From the NCBI RefSeq assembly GCF_018069865.1, contig NZ_JAGQDG010000001.1, positions 620,001 through 684,000 of the forward strand: a stretch of DNA of 64,000 nt, read 5' to 3'. Within the stretch, counting starts at the first letter, position 1, and each line of letters opens with the position of its first letter. Shown piece by piece: positions 53,369-63,904 of the stretch. The position numbers were made by a program, and so were the translations under genes. The stretch comes from Ideonella paludis (GTDB lineage: Bacteria; Pseudomonadota; Gammaproteobacteria; Burkholderiales; Burkholderiaceae_C). The notes beneath the pieces were generated by a model. It was given only the letters and a program-made list of their open reading frames with translations. It ran no database searches and had not been told where the DNA came from.

Positions 53369-54043
53369 TCAATCGAATAAGCTCGGCCCGCTGGCCAGCG
53401 GCCGTGCTTCAAACACCTCCACAGGCGCCAAGCCCACCAGGCTGCTGGCCACTGGCACTGTGGCTTGCAGCCAAGGCGCCCAGGTCTCGGGCTCCAGCAC
53501 CACCACCGAGCGCTTGTCTTGCTGGTCCGCAGGCAGCTTGGGGTCGGGCTTGTGCATGCGGCTCATCAAGGGGTGGGCATCGGCATTGAGGGTGAGCAGG
53601 GTGTAGCTGTCGATCAGCTCGCCGCTCTGCGGGTCCGTCCAACGCGACCACAAGCCCGCCAAGCCCCAAGGCTGCCCATCGGCCCGCGCAAAGCGCCACC
53701 AGACATTGCGCCCCGTCTCCCAGCAGGGTTCGTCAAAGCTCCAGGCCGGGATGATGCATCGCTGCCCGCGCGCCCAAGGCTGTTTGTAGCTGGCCTTCTG
53801 AGCCAGCTCCTCAAACCGGGCGTTATTGGTGGAGTAAGCCAGCTTGGCCGTTTTGGCAAACCAAGGGATCAGGCCCCATTGCCCGACCACCAGCTCGGCA
53901 TCTTGGCCGTCGGCGGTCTGCCGCACAAACGGCCCCAGCGAGCGCGGATAGACCTCTCCACCCGCCCAAGGCTGACCGCCGGACTTCAGGTGCCAGGTGC
54001 GTTCAATCTCGGCAGCGGCGGGGGAGACATAGCGGTTGCACAT
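53369..54043 (-). CDS. SOS response-associated peptidase (SRAP, YedK/HMCES-like)
   Basis: Forms a covalent thiazolidine crosslink to abasic sites in single-stranded DNA, shielding them. The 224-residue protein begins MCNRY, with catalytic Cys2 exposed after Met removal. Other active-site elements are WGLIPWFAKTAK, STNNARFEELAQK (Asn and Glu), RCIIPAWSFDEP and the His in MSRMHKPDPKLP. The start at 54043 is required to place Cys at position 2; the longer frame is therefore wrong. It is divergent from a lipoprotein gene. Confidence 0.93.
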   Translation of the reverse strand: MCNRYVSPAAAEIERTWHLKSGGQPWAGGEVYPRSLGPFVRQTADGQDAELVVGQWGLIPWFAKTAKLAYSTNNARFEELAQKASYKQPWARGQRCIIPAWSFDEPCWETGRNVWWRFARADGQPWGLAGLWSRWTDPQSGELIDSYTLLTLNADAHPLMSRMHKPDPKLPADQQDKRSVVVLEPETWAPWLQATVPVASSLVGLAPVEVFEARPLASGPSLFD

Positions 54044-54107
54044 GGACAGATTCCAAAGTTCATGCATTATCCAAGTCCTTCGCCACCTCGACTACAAGGA
54101 CTCCACC

Positions 54108-54905
54108 ATGCTGCTGCTTGGTTCTCTTCGCCGCTGTTTGGCAGGCCTGGTGCTGGGCCTGGCTGCAGGGCTTGCGGCCTGTGGTGGCGGCCAAAGCGCC
54201 ACCAGTGGCTCGACGGGTGATGCCGCCACGGCGGACGTCAGTGTCTTGATGATGGGCAACAGCCACACCAGCCTGGGCGCGCTGCCAGAGCAGCTCTCTG
54301 CGCTGCTGCAGGCCGGCTTACCGGGCAAGAAGGTGGCCATCGTCGTGGCGCCGGGATGGATGTTCCTGGATGAACGCGCCGTCGATGCGCCCAGCTTGAC
54401 GCTGTTGCAAAGCCAACGCTGGACTGCCGTGGTGCTACAGGCGCAAAAGTACAGCAGCTCAGGCTTGGTGGACTACCCCACCGATGGTGCCGAGCGCCTG
54501 GTGCAAGCCAGCCGAGCCCAGTCCGCATTGCCCGTGATGTTTCCGGAGTGGCCCCGTTTAGGCGTGGACGAAGCACAGCGCATTTACGCCCTCCATGTGG
54601 GCATTGCCCAAAGGCAGCCCGCGTGCGTGCCGCCCATCGGCCAGGCCTGGGACCTGGCATTGCAGCGCCACCCGCAACTGCGCTTGCATGACGCTGATGG
54701 CAACCACGCCAACACGGCCGGAGCCTATTTGAGCGCCTTGATGCTGTATGCAGGCATCACGGGTGGATCACCGCGAGCGCTGCCCAACTTGAACTTCGGC
54801 GTCTCCGCCGAGGATCAGGCGCTGTTGCGTTCTGCAGCGGCCGACACGCTGAGCCAGATCTCGGCGCGCCAACATTGCCCGAATGACGCGCGCTTGATCC
54901 CATAA
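54108..54905 (+). CDS. SGNH/GDSL-type lipoprotein
   Basis: A 265-residue lipoprotein (LVLGLAAGLAAC-GGG). VSVLMMGNSHTSLGALPEQL carries the block I serine in GNSHT, VVLQAQKYSSSG may be block II-III, and DADGNHANTAGAYLSALMLY holds the Asp-His pair near the C-terminus (NxHxNxxGxYL). A serine esterase or deacetylase acting on cell-surface material is likely; the precise substrate is unknown. AAGGA precedes the ATG. Confidence 0.8.
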   Translation: MLLLGSLRRCLAGLVLGLAAGLAACGGGQSATSGSTGDAATADVSVLMMGNSHTSLGALPEQLSALLQAGLPGKKVAIVVAPGWMFLDERAVDAPSLTLLQSQRWTAVVLQAQKYSSSGLVDYPTDGAERLVQASRAQSALPVMFPEWPRLGVDEAQRIYALHVGIAQRQPACVPPIGQAWDLALQRHPQLRLHDADGNHANTAGAYLSALMLYAGITGGSPRALPNLNFGVSAEDQALLRSAAADTLSQISARQHCPNDARLIP

Positions 54906-54910
54906 GCCCT

Positions 54911-55771
54911 TCACTGCCCCGCCACCTGCCGCCGATACTCGCGCGGTGAGCGGCCAGTGACGCGGGCAAAGACGCGGCTGAACAGCGAAGGGTCTTGATA
55001 GCCCAGGGTGTAGGCAATGGACGCGACCTGCAGGTGGGTAAAAGCCAGTTGGCGGCGAGCCTCACGCACGATGCGCGCGTCGATCAAGTGGGAGGCTGGC
55101 GCACCCGTGGCGGCGCGCACCACGCGGCTGAGGTGGGTGGGGCTGACGGCCAGGGCGTGGGCATAGTCGTTGACCCGCCAGTGTTCTTTGAAGTGGGCTT
55201 CCAGCAGCGCCTCAAAGCGCTGCAGCAGGTTCGATTCGCTCGGGTTTGTACTGTGGCCAGCTGTTGCGGCCACGGCCCGTGAAGCTTGGCCCAAGAGCGT
55301 GGCGCACTGGCCCCGCAGCACCAGGGCACGCGCCGCGTGGGTGCTGCTGAACTCCGCCGCCAGTTGTTCAAAAGTGAGCCGCAAGGGCGTGTCGGCCACG
55401 CCGGCCCACGGGGTAGCCAGGGCGCGGCGCACCTCGGGCTCGCCCTTGAGCAGCTCGTCCACCGTGGTGTCGGCCAAGGTCACCACCCAGCCGTCCGAGC
55501 CGGGCTCAAAGGTGAAGGCGTGCACCACGCCCACCGGCACGTTGACCACCGTGCCTGGGGCCAGCGCCTGCTCCGCATCGTCCAGCCGGGCCATGCCACC
55601 GCCTTGGCTGAGCAAGAGCACTTGGTGCAAGCGGGCGTGGCGGTGCGGCGCCAGCTCCCAGGCGTGCAGCACCGAGCGCTCGGCAATGGTCTCGCAGTGC
55701 ATCACGTCGGGGGCGGCATCCACCTCGCCATACAGGCCGTAGTGGCGCACCGCATCGGTCAGGCGGCTCAT
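54911..55771 (-). CDS. pobR: AraC-family regulator of pobA
   Basis: AraC/XylS-type activator, 286 residues. The N-terminal cupin-like sensor has PHRHARLHQVLLLSQGGGMA. The C-terminal double HTH has VNDYAHALAVSPTHLSRVVR, ASHLIDARIVREARRQLAFT, and IAYTLGYQDPSLFSRVFARV with the usual GRSPREYRR ending. It is divergent from pobA, the classic arrangement in which PobR binds 4-hydroxybenzoate and activates pobA. Start MSRLTDAVRHYGLYGE at 55771 is preferred over 55822. Confidence 0.92.
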   Translation of the reverse strand: MSRLTDAVRHYGLYGEVDAAPDVMHCETIAERSVLHAWELAPHRHARLHQVLLLSQGGGMARLDDAEQALAPGTVVNVPVGVVHAFTFEPGSDGWVVTLADTTVDELLKGEPEVRRALATPWAGVADTPLRLTFEQLAAEFSSTHAARALVLRGQCATLLGQASRAVAATAGHSTNPSESNLLQRFEALLEAHFKEHWRVNDYAHALAVSPTHLSRVVRAATGAPASHLIDARIVREARRQLAFTHLQVASIAYTLGYQDPSLFSRVFARVTGRSPREYRRQVAGQ

Positions 55772-55792
55772 GTTCGAATCGTACCGGTTTGA

Positions 55793-58257
<2,465 letters not shown>

Positions 58258-58272
58258 CGCAGGGCCTCGCGT

Positions 58273-59256
58273 TCACTGGGCTTGAAGGTTGATCTGCTTG
58301 GCGATGGCGCGATAACGCACGGTCTCGGCCTCAAAAAACTTGGTGGACTCGGCCAGGCTCATGGCCGCCGAGGGCAGTTGTGTTTGGGCTGCCAACTGGC
58401 TGCGCACCGTGGGGTCTTGCAGGGTTTTGCCGATGGCGGCATGCAGGCGTTGCACCACATCTTCTGGGGTGTTCTTGGGCACCATGAAGCCGGTCCAGAT
58501 CTTGTAGGCAAAGTTCTTCAGCGCTTGGCCTTCGCTGGCAGTGGGCACTTGCTTGAGCAGCTCGGAGCGCTGGGCGCCGAGTTGGCCAATCACCTTGAGC
58601 CGCCCCTGCTCGGCCAGCGCGCCCATGGACGCGCTGTAGACCAGCACGGCAAAGTCCACCTGGCCGCCCGCCAGGTCTTGCAACAAGGGGGCATTGCCTT
58701 TGTAGGGCACGTGGGCCAGTTTGACGCCGGTGCTGGCCTGGGCCTGCTCCAGGATCAGGTGGTAGAGCGAGCCAATGCCCACGCTGCCGTAGGTCAGCGG
58801 CTTGTCGGCCGACTTGCGCGCCAGCGCGATCAACTCATCCACACTGTTGGCGGGCAGGTCTTTGCGGGTCACAAACACCATCACCGCGTCGGCCACCGGG
58901 TGCACCAGGCGGAAGTCTTCGGTCTTGAGCTTGACGGCCGCATTGGCCAGCGGCGCCAGGATCACTTCATTGGGCGAGCCTTGGAACACATAGTAGCCAT
59001 CAGCAGGTGCGGCCAGCACCTTTTGGGCCGCCAGCGCTCCGCTGACCCCGCCCAGGTTTTCCACCAGCACTTGCTGGCCCAACTCTTTGCCCAGGGCGTT
59101 GTTGAAGATGCGGGCAATGGCGTCCGACGGCCCGCCCGCAGGGTAGGGCACCATCAGGTTGACGGGCTTGGCCGGATAGGTCTGGGCCTGGGTGGGGGTG
59201 CTGAAGAGCGCACCCACCAGGGCGGCCATCGCGAGGGAGACAGTGAGCTTGGACAT
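58273..59256 (-). CDS. Bug/TctC-family tripartite tricarboxylate transporter substrate-binding protein
   Basis: A 327-residue periplasmic receptor. Signal peptide LAMAALVGALFSTPTQAQ, then YPAKPVNLMVPYPAGGPSDA, ENLGGVSGALAAQKVLAAPA, YGSVGIGSLYHLILEQ, VPYKGNAPLLQDLAGGQVDF. AAGGAG five nt before the ATG at 59256 decides the start over a GTG six nt earlier. It is the first gene of a leftward Bug-M20 operon, divergent from a LysR gene. No permease genes accompany it. Confidence 0.92.
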   Translation of the reverse strand: MSKLTVSLAMAALVGALFSTPTQAQTYPAKPVNLMVPYPAGGPSDAIARIFNNALGKELGQQVLVENLGGVSGALAAQKVLAAPADGYYVFQGSPNEVILAPLANAAVKLKTEDFRLVHPVADAVMVFVTRKDLPANSVDELIALARKSADKPLTYGSVGIGSLYHLILEQAQASTGVKLAHVPYKGNAPLLQDLAGGQVDFAVLVYSASMGALAEQGRLKVIGQLGAQRSELLKQVPTASEGQALKNFAYKIWTGFMVPKNTPEDVVQRLHAAIGKTLQDPTVRSQLAAQTQLPSAAMSLAESTKFFEAETVRYRAIAKQINLQAQ

Positions 59257-59334
59257 GGGCACTCCTTAAGGCGCTGGCGCGCTCGGGCTTGGGGGTTAGC
59301 AGCGCCAATGTAGAAGCGGCTCAGGTTCGCGTCC

Positions 59335-59378
59335 AATGCATATTGATCTCGTTTACTATGAGTTTGACATCATGCATT
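59335..59378. promoter_or_regulatory. Candidate LysR control region between divergent genes
   Basis: AATGCAT (59335-59341) and ATGCATT (59372-59378) are exact inverted copies 30 nt apart. They lie in the AT-rich gap between the Bug gene and the divergent LysR gene. Between them is CTC-N9-GAG symmetry (around 59348-59362). Such paired elements are usual for LysR binding regions. Confidence 0.4.
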
Positions 59379-59394
59379 TTGGAAGGACTGTGCG

Positions 59395-60312
59395 ATGACC
59401 TTGGTGCAGTTGCGTCACCTGATCTCCCTGGCCGAGACCGGGTCCTTCAGCAAGTCGGCCGAGTTGCTGTTCCTCACCCAGCCGGCGCTGAGCCGCAGCA
59501 TCCGCAGCCTGGAGGCGGAGCTGGGGCAGGCCCTGTTCGACCGCCTGGGGCGGGTCAGCGAGCTGACCCCGTTTGGCCACGAGACCCTGGCCCGCGCCCG
59601 CGAGCTGGTGCAAGCGGCCGATGAGTTGCGCCGCGCTGGTCAACGGGCCGCAGGCGGCTTGTCCGGGCGGCTGCGGGTGGGCATGGGCTCAGGGCCGGGC
59701 GCACTGCTGATGAACCCGCTGCTGCAGGCCGTGGCCCAGCATGGGCCGGGCTTGCAGCTGGAGGTGGCGCGCGCCGGCACCGAGCTGTTGGTGCAAGCCC
59801 TGCGCGCGCGGCAACTGGATGCCCTGGTGGTGGACGCCCGCTCGCTGCGCCCCGCGCCTGATCTGCACTTGCAGCATCTGCACGAGCTGCGCGGAGCCTT
59901 CATGGTGCGGCGCGGCCACCCCTTGGCCAAGCGACGCCGCACGCTGAGCTTTGAAGAGGTCTGCGCTTTTGGGCTCGCCTCCACCCCGCTGTCGGATGAG
60001 GTGTGCCGCGTGCTGGTGGAGCGCTATGGCCCGCAAGCCCACCCCAGCCACAGCGTCACGCTGCGCTGCGACGAGCTGCCCAGCTTGGTGGAGCTGGCCC
60101 GCCACAGCGACACCGTCCTGCTGGCCATCCGTGCGGCAGCGCCCGATTTGGTCGAGCTGCGCCTGACACCGGAGCTGGCCGCGAACGCCCGTCTGGGCTT
60201 GGTGACCTTGGCCCGCCGCACCGAAGCACCGGGCTTAAGCCTGGTGCGCGAGCTGATGAGCGGATTGCTCCGGGATAATCTGAGCCCCAGCCCCACCCGG
60301 AGAACTCCTTGA
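59395..60312 (+). CDS. LysR-family transcriptional regulator
   Basis: A 305-residue LysR protein. The HTH is at the very N-terminus (VQLRHLISLAETGSFSKSAE, then LTQPALSRSIRSLEAELGQA). The effector domain is of GbpR/CbbR-like pattern (RLRVGMGSGPGALLMNPLL, ELRGAFMVRRGHPLAKR). It is divergent from the Bug-M20 operon and presumably controls it. A short protein gene starts inside its stop codon (TTGA overlap). Confidence 0.91.
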   Translation: MTLVQLRHLISLAETGSFSKSAELLFLTQPALSRSIRSLEAELGQALFDRLGRVSELTPFGHETLARARELVQAADELRRAGQRAAGGLSGRLRVGMGSGPGALLMNPLLQAVAQHGPGLQLEVARAGTELLVQALRARQLDALVVDARSLRPAPDLHLQHLHELRGAFMVRRGHPLAKRRRTLSFEEVCAFGLASTPLSDEVCRVLVERYGPQAHPSHSVTLRCDELPSLVELARHSDTVLLAIRAAAPDLVELRLTPELAANARLGLVTLARRTEAPGLSLVRELMSGLLRDNLSPSPTRRTP

Positions 60313-60545
60313 AAACCTATGACGTCGAGGTGCAACGCCTCAAGGCCATGCGGCATGACCACGGCATGATTGAAGTCGCCGTCGACGCGCTGGTACAGCC
60401 GCGCCCGTTGCGCGACGAAGGCACCCCCACCAGCGTGGTGCGCATCCCCGTGGAACATGCGCGCTCTTTGCTGCTCTTGCTCAAGCAGCAGATCACGGAG
60501 CTGGACAAGCTCAACCCGCGCAGCCGCCGCTCAGGGCGGTGCTGA
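60309..60545 (+). CDS. small uncharacterised protein (78 aa)
   Basis: A basic cytoplasmic-looking protein: KTYDVEVQRLKAMRHDHGMI, EVAVDALVQPRPLRDEGTPT, VVRIPVEHARSLLLLLKQQI, then a short Arg/Ser tail ending RRSGRC. It appears to begin at a TTG with GGAG upstream, overlapping the LysR stop. The alternative ATG at 60348 would shorten it by 13 residues. No family recognised; the pattern of strand then amphipathic helix suggests a real small domain. Confidence 0.6.
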   Translation: MKTYDVEVQRLKAMRHDHGMIEVAVDALVQPRPLRDEGTPTSVVRIPVEHARSLLLLLKQQITELDKLNPRSRRSGRC

Positions 60546-60546
60546 G

Positions 60547-60849
60547 ATGGGCACGGTCACGCGAGCTTGGGTCCGAGTGGGTGTGCTCGTAGGCTTGGCG
60601 TTCGGGGGCCACGTGGCGGCGTTCGCGGCAGAGCAGTCCTGCAAGGCGGAGATCGGCCACAAGGCCGCGCAGAAATTGGTGCAGCGCTGCATCTTTGTCT
60701 CCCCGGCTACCAACCCGCCCTGCCATGCCAACAACCCTTGCGCCTTGATCCAGGAAGAGATAGCGCGCGGTTGTGCCTATCTGGCCCAAGAGAAGGATGC
60801 GCCGGCTTACTGCCGCGCCAAGCCAGCCAACCCCGCTCAGCATCCCTAG
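60547..60849 (+). CDS. small secreted cysteine-containing protein (100 aa)
   Basis: An exported protein with leader VRVGVLVGLAFGGHVAAFAA, then EQSCKAEIGHKAAQKLVQRC, IFVSPATNPPCHANNPCALI, and GCAYLAQEKDAPAYCRA. Six cysteines in about 60 residues suggest disulfides, and CHANNPC resembles motifs of small periplasmic proteins. No known family. It lies one nt after the 78-residue gene stop. Confidence 0.65.
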   Translation: MGTVTRAWVRVGVLVGLAFGGHVAAFAAEQSCKAEIGHKAAQKLVQRCIFVSPATNPPCHANNPCALIQEEIARGCAYLAQEKDAPAYCRAKPANPAQHP

Positions 60850-60909
60850 TCGCCCAAGTTCGGGTCTGAAGCCCTGGCTTTCGTATGGCTTTTGCGCTAG
60901 GGCTTGCGC

Positions 60910-60927
60910 ATCTATCTGGTGATAGAT
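60910..60927. promoter_or_regulatory. TetR operator, copy 1 (autoregulatory)
   Basis: ATCTATC-TGGT-GATAGAT, a perfect 7-bp inverted repeat with 4-nt spacer, ending 14 nt before the tetR start. The same ATCTATC-N4-GATAGAT pattern recurs at 61555-61572 before the cupin gene. Confidence 0.85.
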
Positions 60928-60941
60928 AGACTGCGAAGCCT

Positions 60942-61508
60942 ATGTCCTCACCCGCTGTTGATCGCCGCGCCGAAGTGCTGGCCCATTCCCGGGCCTTGCT
61001 GCGCACGCGTGGCTTCAATGCCTTCAGCCACCGAGACTTGGCAGCCTTGGTCGGTGTCAAGTCTTCCTCCGTTCATTACCACTTCCCCACCAAAGAGGAT
61101 ATTGGCTTGGCTTTGGTGGCGGAGTACCGCGCGGAAGTGATGGGCTTGCTGTCCTCTCTGGAGGGCCTGCCTGTCGCCCAGCGCCTGGACCGGTTCACGC
61201 GCTTGTTTTCAGAAGCCGCCGCCCACGGCGACCAATGGTGCGTGGCTGGCATGTTGGCCAGCGACTTCGAGACCTTGGGCGACGGCCTGCAGAGCGAGGT
61301 ACGGCGCTTTTTCAACGAAGTTGAAGCTTGGCTGGCGGCGCAAGCCCGCCTGCTTCAACCGCAGCTCAAGCCTGCTGCCGCGCTGCGCTTGGGCAAGACG
61401 GCCATGGCCATGCTGGAGGGCGCTTTGCTGCTGGCCCGCAGCCAGGGCGAGCCCCAGCGCGTGGCCCATGCGGCCGAGTCTTTGAAGCTCTTGTTGGGCG
61501 TCGAGTGA
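60942..61508 (+). CDS. TetR-family transcriptional regulator
   Basis: A 188-residue TetR protein. The HTH covers about residues 8-55: VLAHSRALLRTRGFNAFSHR, DLAALVGVKSSSVHYHFPTK, EDIGLALVAEYRAE. The C-terminal helical domain holds the ligand pocket and a dimer helix (RLGKTAMAMLEGALLLARSQ). Matching operators lie in front of its own gene and in front of the cupin-SDR genes, so it probably represses both. The ligand is unknown. Confidence 0.92.
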   Translation: MSSPAVDRRAEVLAHSRALLRTRGFNAFSHRDLAALVGVKSSSVHYHFPTKEDIGLALVAEYRAEVMGLLSSLEGLPVAQRLDRFTRLFSEAAAHGDQWCVAGMLASDFETLGDGLQSEVRRFFNEVEAWLAAQARLLQPQLKPAAALRLGKTAMAMLEGALLLARSQGEPQRVAHAAESLKLLLGVE

Positions 61509-61554
61509 GGCACGGAAGGTGCTCCACCATACCTCCCCTTTTTTTGCGCCCAAC

Positions 61555-61572
61555 ATCTATCTATCGATAGAT
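61555..61572. promoter_or_regulatory. TetR operator, copy 2 (upstream of cupin gene)
   Basis: ATCTATC-TATC-GATAGAT, including a 14-bp perfect palindrome ATCTATCGATAGAT (61559-61572), 50 nt upstream of the cupin start. It is identical in both 7-bp arms to the site before tetR. Confidence 0.85.
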
Positions 61573-61622
61573 ACCTATTCTGAGATTTATCTTTTTCCTC
61601 ACCTGACTAAAGGAGTCATTCC

Positions 61623-62054
61623 ATGTTGAAACGAATCACCGCTGCACTCGCCTTGACGGCTGTCGCCACCTTGGCACAGGCCCAAGACGGCCATGTCTTC
61701 AAGCTGGATCAAGTGGCCTGGCAACCCGCGGGCCTGAAAGGTGCCGAGATGGCAGTGCTGTGGGGCGATGAAGCCAAGGGCAACGCGGTGTGGGCTTTCC
61801 GTCTGCAGCCCGGCGTCGCCATCCCGCCGCACCTCCACACCAAAGACTATTGGGGCTTCGCCATCCAAGGCCAGTGGGCCCATATCGACGGACACGGCCA
61901 CACGGTGGTGACCGGACAAGATGCTTTTGTGCGCATCCGCGCCAATGAGCTGCATGCCGACCGCTGCGTCGGCCCGCAGGCCTGCATCAACATCATCCAG
62001 TTCGACGGCAGCCGGGACATCGTGTTTCCAGAGGCTCCGAAGAAAGCGCCTTGA
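61623..62054 (+). CDS. cupin domain-containing secreted protein (DUF4437-like)
   Basis: A 143-residue protein with signal peptide MLKRITAALALTAVATLAQA. The cupin core has PPHLHTKDYWGFAIQGQWAH and a second-strand pair NELHADRCVG, with the histidines expected for metal binding (HLH and ELH). Periplasmic cupins of this type are mostly uncharacterised. AAAGGAG precedes it. TetR-controlled with the SDR that follows. Confidence 0.85.
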   Translation: MLKRITAALALTAVATLAQAQDGHVFKLDQVAWQPAGLKGAEMAVLWGDEAKGNAVWAFRLQPGVAIPPHLHTKDYWGFAIQGQWAHIDGHGHTVVTGQDAFVRIRANELHADRCVGPQACINIIQFDGSRDIVFPEAPKKAP

Positions 62055-62107
62055 CGGCGCCGGCCGCCATTGAAAAGTCCCCGTCGTCTGACCCACTGGA
62101 GAAAGCC

Positions 62108-62833
62108 ATGTCGATTGAACAAAACTTTAAGCATCAACACGTCGTGATCACTGGCGGCTCCAGTGGCATTGGGCTGTGCCTGGCCCAGGACTTGGCCCAG
62201 CGGGGTGCCCGCTTGACCCTGGTGGGCCGAGACGCCGACAAGCTGTCGCAGGCCGCAGCGCAAGTCCAAGGGCCGGTGCAGGTGGCCAGTGTCGACGTCA
62301 GCGACGAGCAGGCCGTGGCGGACTTCTTCGGCCAGTTAGGCCCGCTGGATCACCTGGTCACCGCCGCTGCCGGGACGGTGCGCGGCAACGTCGTGGACTT
62401 GCCAGTCTCTCAGGCTCGGGCTTTGTTCGAGAGCAAGTACTGGGGCCAATACCACTGCGCCAAGTACGCCGCCGCGCAGTTAGCGGCGCGGGGGTCCGTG
62501 GTGCTGTTCTCAGGCTGGATCAGTCGCAAGCCCATGGCTGGAGTGTCCACCTTGGCCGCCGTCGATGCCGCCATTGAGGCCCTGGGGCGCACCTTGGCTT
62601 TGGAACTAGCACCGCGCCGCGTCAACGTGGTGACGCCTGGGATGATTAACACCCCGCTCTGGAATGCACGCCTGGGGGCGGCAGCGCAGCAGGCCCACTT
62701 CGACAAGGTGGGGCAGTCACTGCCTGTCGGACGTGCTGGCGCGCCTCAAGACGTGGCCCATGCCGTGCGGTTTCTGTTGGAGAACGGCTTTACGACCGGC
62801 GCGGTCATTGACGTCGATGGCGGACAGCGGTGA
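62108..62833 (+). CDS. SDR-fold protein lacking catalytic Tyr and Lys
   Basis: A 241-residue Rossmann protein. The cofactor loop VVITGGSSGIGLCLAQDLAQ and adenine contact VASVDVSD are intact, as is the late segment VNVVTPGMINTPLW and the C-terminal TGAVIDVDGGQR. At the active site, however, Ser135 (LFSGWIS) is kept while the YxxxK dyad is replaced by L149-x3-D153 (TLAAVDAAIEALG). It may be a non-classical SDR using other residues, or a binding or regulatory protein. GGAGAAA supports the ATG at 62108. Coupled to the cupin gene under TetR control. Confidence 0.85.
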   Translation: MSIEQNFKHQHVVITGGSSGIGLCLAQDLAQRGARLTLVGRDADKLSQAAAQVQGPVQVASVDVSDEQAVADFFGQLGPLDHLVTAAAGTVRGNVVDLPVSQARALFESKYWGQYHCAKYAAAQLAARGSVVLFSGWISRKPMAGVSTLAAVDAAIEALGRTLALELAPRRVNVVTPGMINTPLWNARLGAAAQQAHFDKVGQSLPVGRAGAPQDVAHAVRFLLENGFTTGAVIDVDGGQR

Positions 62834-62867
62834 GGCAGGCAAACTCAGGACCAGGCCAGACGCCGTC

Positions 62868-63797
62868 TCACGCGCCATGCCTGCCCGAACGGTCAGACGC
62901 TGTCAGGACGTCGGCGAGTTGCTCCACAAAGCGTCGGACCCGGGCGGGCAGCAGGCGTGTGGTGGTCAAAGCGTGAACCGGCACCGGACTGGGCTGCCAG
63001 CCCTTCAAGACGGGCTGCAACTGCCCCGTGCCGACATAGACGGCGGCCAAATGCTCATCCAACAAGCCCACCCCGCAGCCCGCCAAGGCCAGTTGGCATG
63101 CCAGATGTGGCCCACCGGCCACCAAACGGCCTTGCACGGTGATCCGCTCTCTGGGGGCCAGCGAATCATCGCTGCGCCGCACGGACCACACCGACCCCGG
63201 CTCACCGGGGCGCAGCCGGATGCACTCAACCGCAGCCAAGTCCTGCGGCGACCGCAAGGGCCGACTCAGCCTCCGCAAGAAGTCGGGGCTGGCATACAAG
63301 CCTTGGGCCAAACTGCCCAGAGGCCGCGCAATGAGGTCAGAGTCCCGCACGGGCCCCATGCGGATGGCCAGGTCCAGGTTGTTGGACAGCAAGTCTTCCA
63401 CTCGCGAGCTGAGCAGCATCTCGACCTTGACCATCGGGTAGTGCTGTGTGAAGCGAGCCAGCAGTGGCGCCAGATAGAGGTTGGCAAAGTCGGGCGTGCA
63501 AGCGACCCGCACCACCCCGGAGACCACATGAACCGCCTCAGAGATCTGCTCATGGGCTAGGCGCGCTTCTTCGACCAAATGGGCACAACGCTGAAAGTAA
63601 GCCAACCCTTCATCAGTCGTAGCCACGCGGCGCGTGGTGCGCGTCAACAGCTTGACGCCCAGATAGGCCTCTAGCGCGGCAATGCGACGTGACAGGGTAG
63701 AGGCAGGCAGCGCCAAACGCTCGGCAGCCTTGGTAAAGCTTTGGGCCTGCACCACTTCCACAAACAAACCAATGTCGCTCAACAGTTGACGTGTCAT
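62868..63797 (-). CDS. LysR-family transcriptional regulator (CrgA/AaeR-like subgroup)
   Basis: A 309-residue LysR protein. The HTH is LFVEVVQAQSFTKAAERLAL, then PASTLSRRIAALEAYLGVKL, with TTRRVATTDEG wing. The effector domain shows GVVRVACTPDFANLYLAPLL and DLAIRMGPVRDSDLIARPLG, typical of the subgroup that often controls a divergent oxidoreductase. Start MTRQLLSDIG at 63797 is preferred over 63827, since the latter overlaps the inverted repeat upstream. Divergent from a Tat-exported protein gene. Confidence 0.9.
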   Translation of the reverse strand: MTRQLLSDIGLFVEVVQAQSFTKAAERLALPASTLSRRIAALEAYLGVKLLTRTTRRVATTDEGLAYFQRCAHLVEEARLAHEQISEAVHVVSGVVRVACTPDFANLYLAPLLARFTQHYPMVKVEMLLSSRVEDLLSNNLDLAIRMGPVRDSDLIARPLGSLAQGLYASPDFLRRLSRPLRSPQDLAAVECIRLRPGEPGSVWSVRRSDDSLAPRERITVQGRLVAGGPHLACQLALAGCGVGLLDEHLAAVYVGTGQLQPVLKGWQPSPVPVHALTTTRLLPARVRRFVEQLADVLTASDRSGRHGA

Positions 63798-63815
63798 GGC
63801 GAGATTATCCCGCCT

Positions 63816-63834
63816 ATGGAATAACACGTTCCAT
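63816..63834. promoter_or_regulatory. Candidate LysR operator between divergent genes
   Basis: ATGGAA-N7-TTCCAT, a perfect 6-bp inverted repeat with 19-bp span, 18 nt upstream of the lysR start and 70 nt upstream of the divergent gene start. Size and position suit autoregulation plus activation of the neighbour. Confidence 0.5.
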
Positions 63835-63904
63835 TCGATCTATTTATCTCAATGGTGAAGCTCTCTAGCATTCCAGCACTCGATGTCAACCTCTTGGAGA
63901 AACC

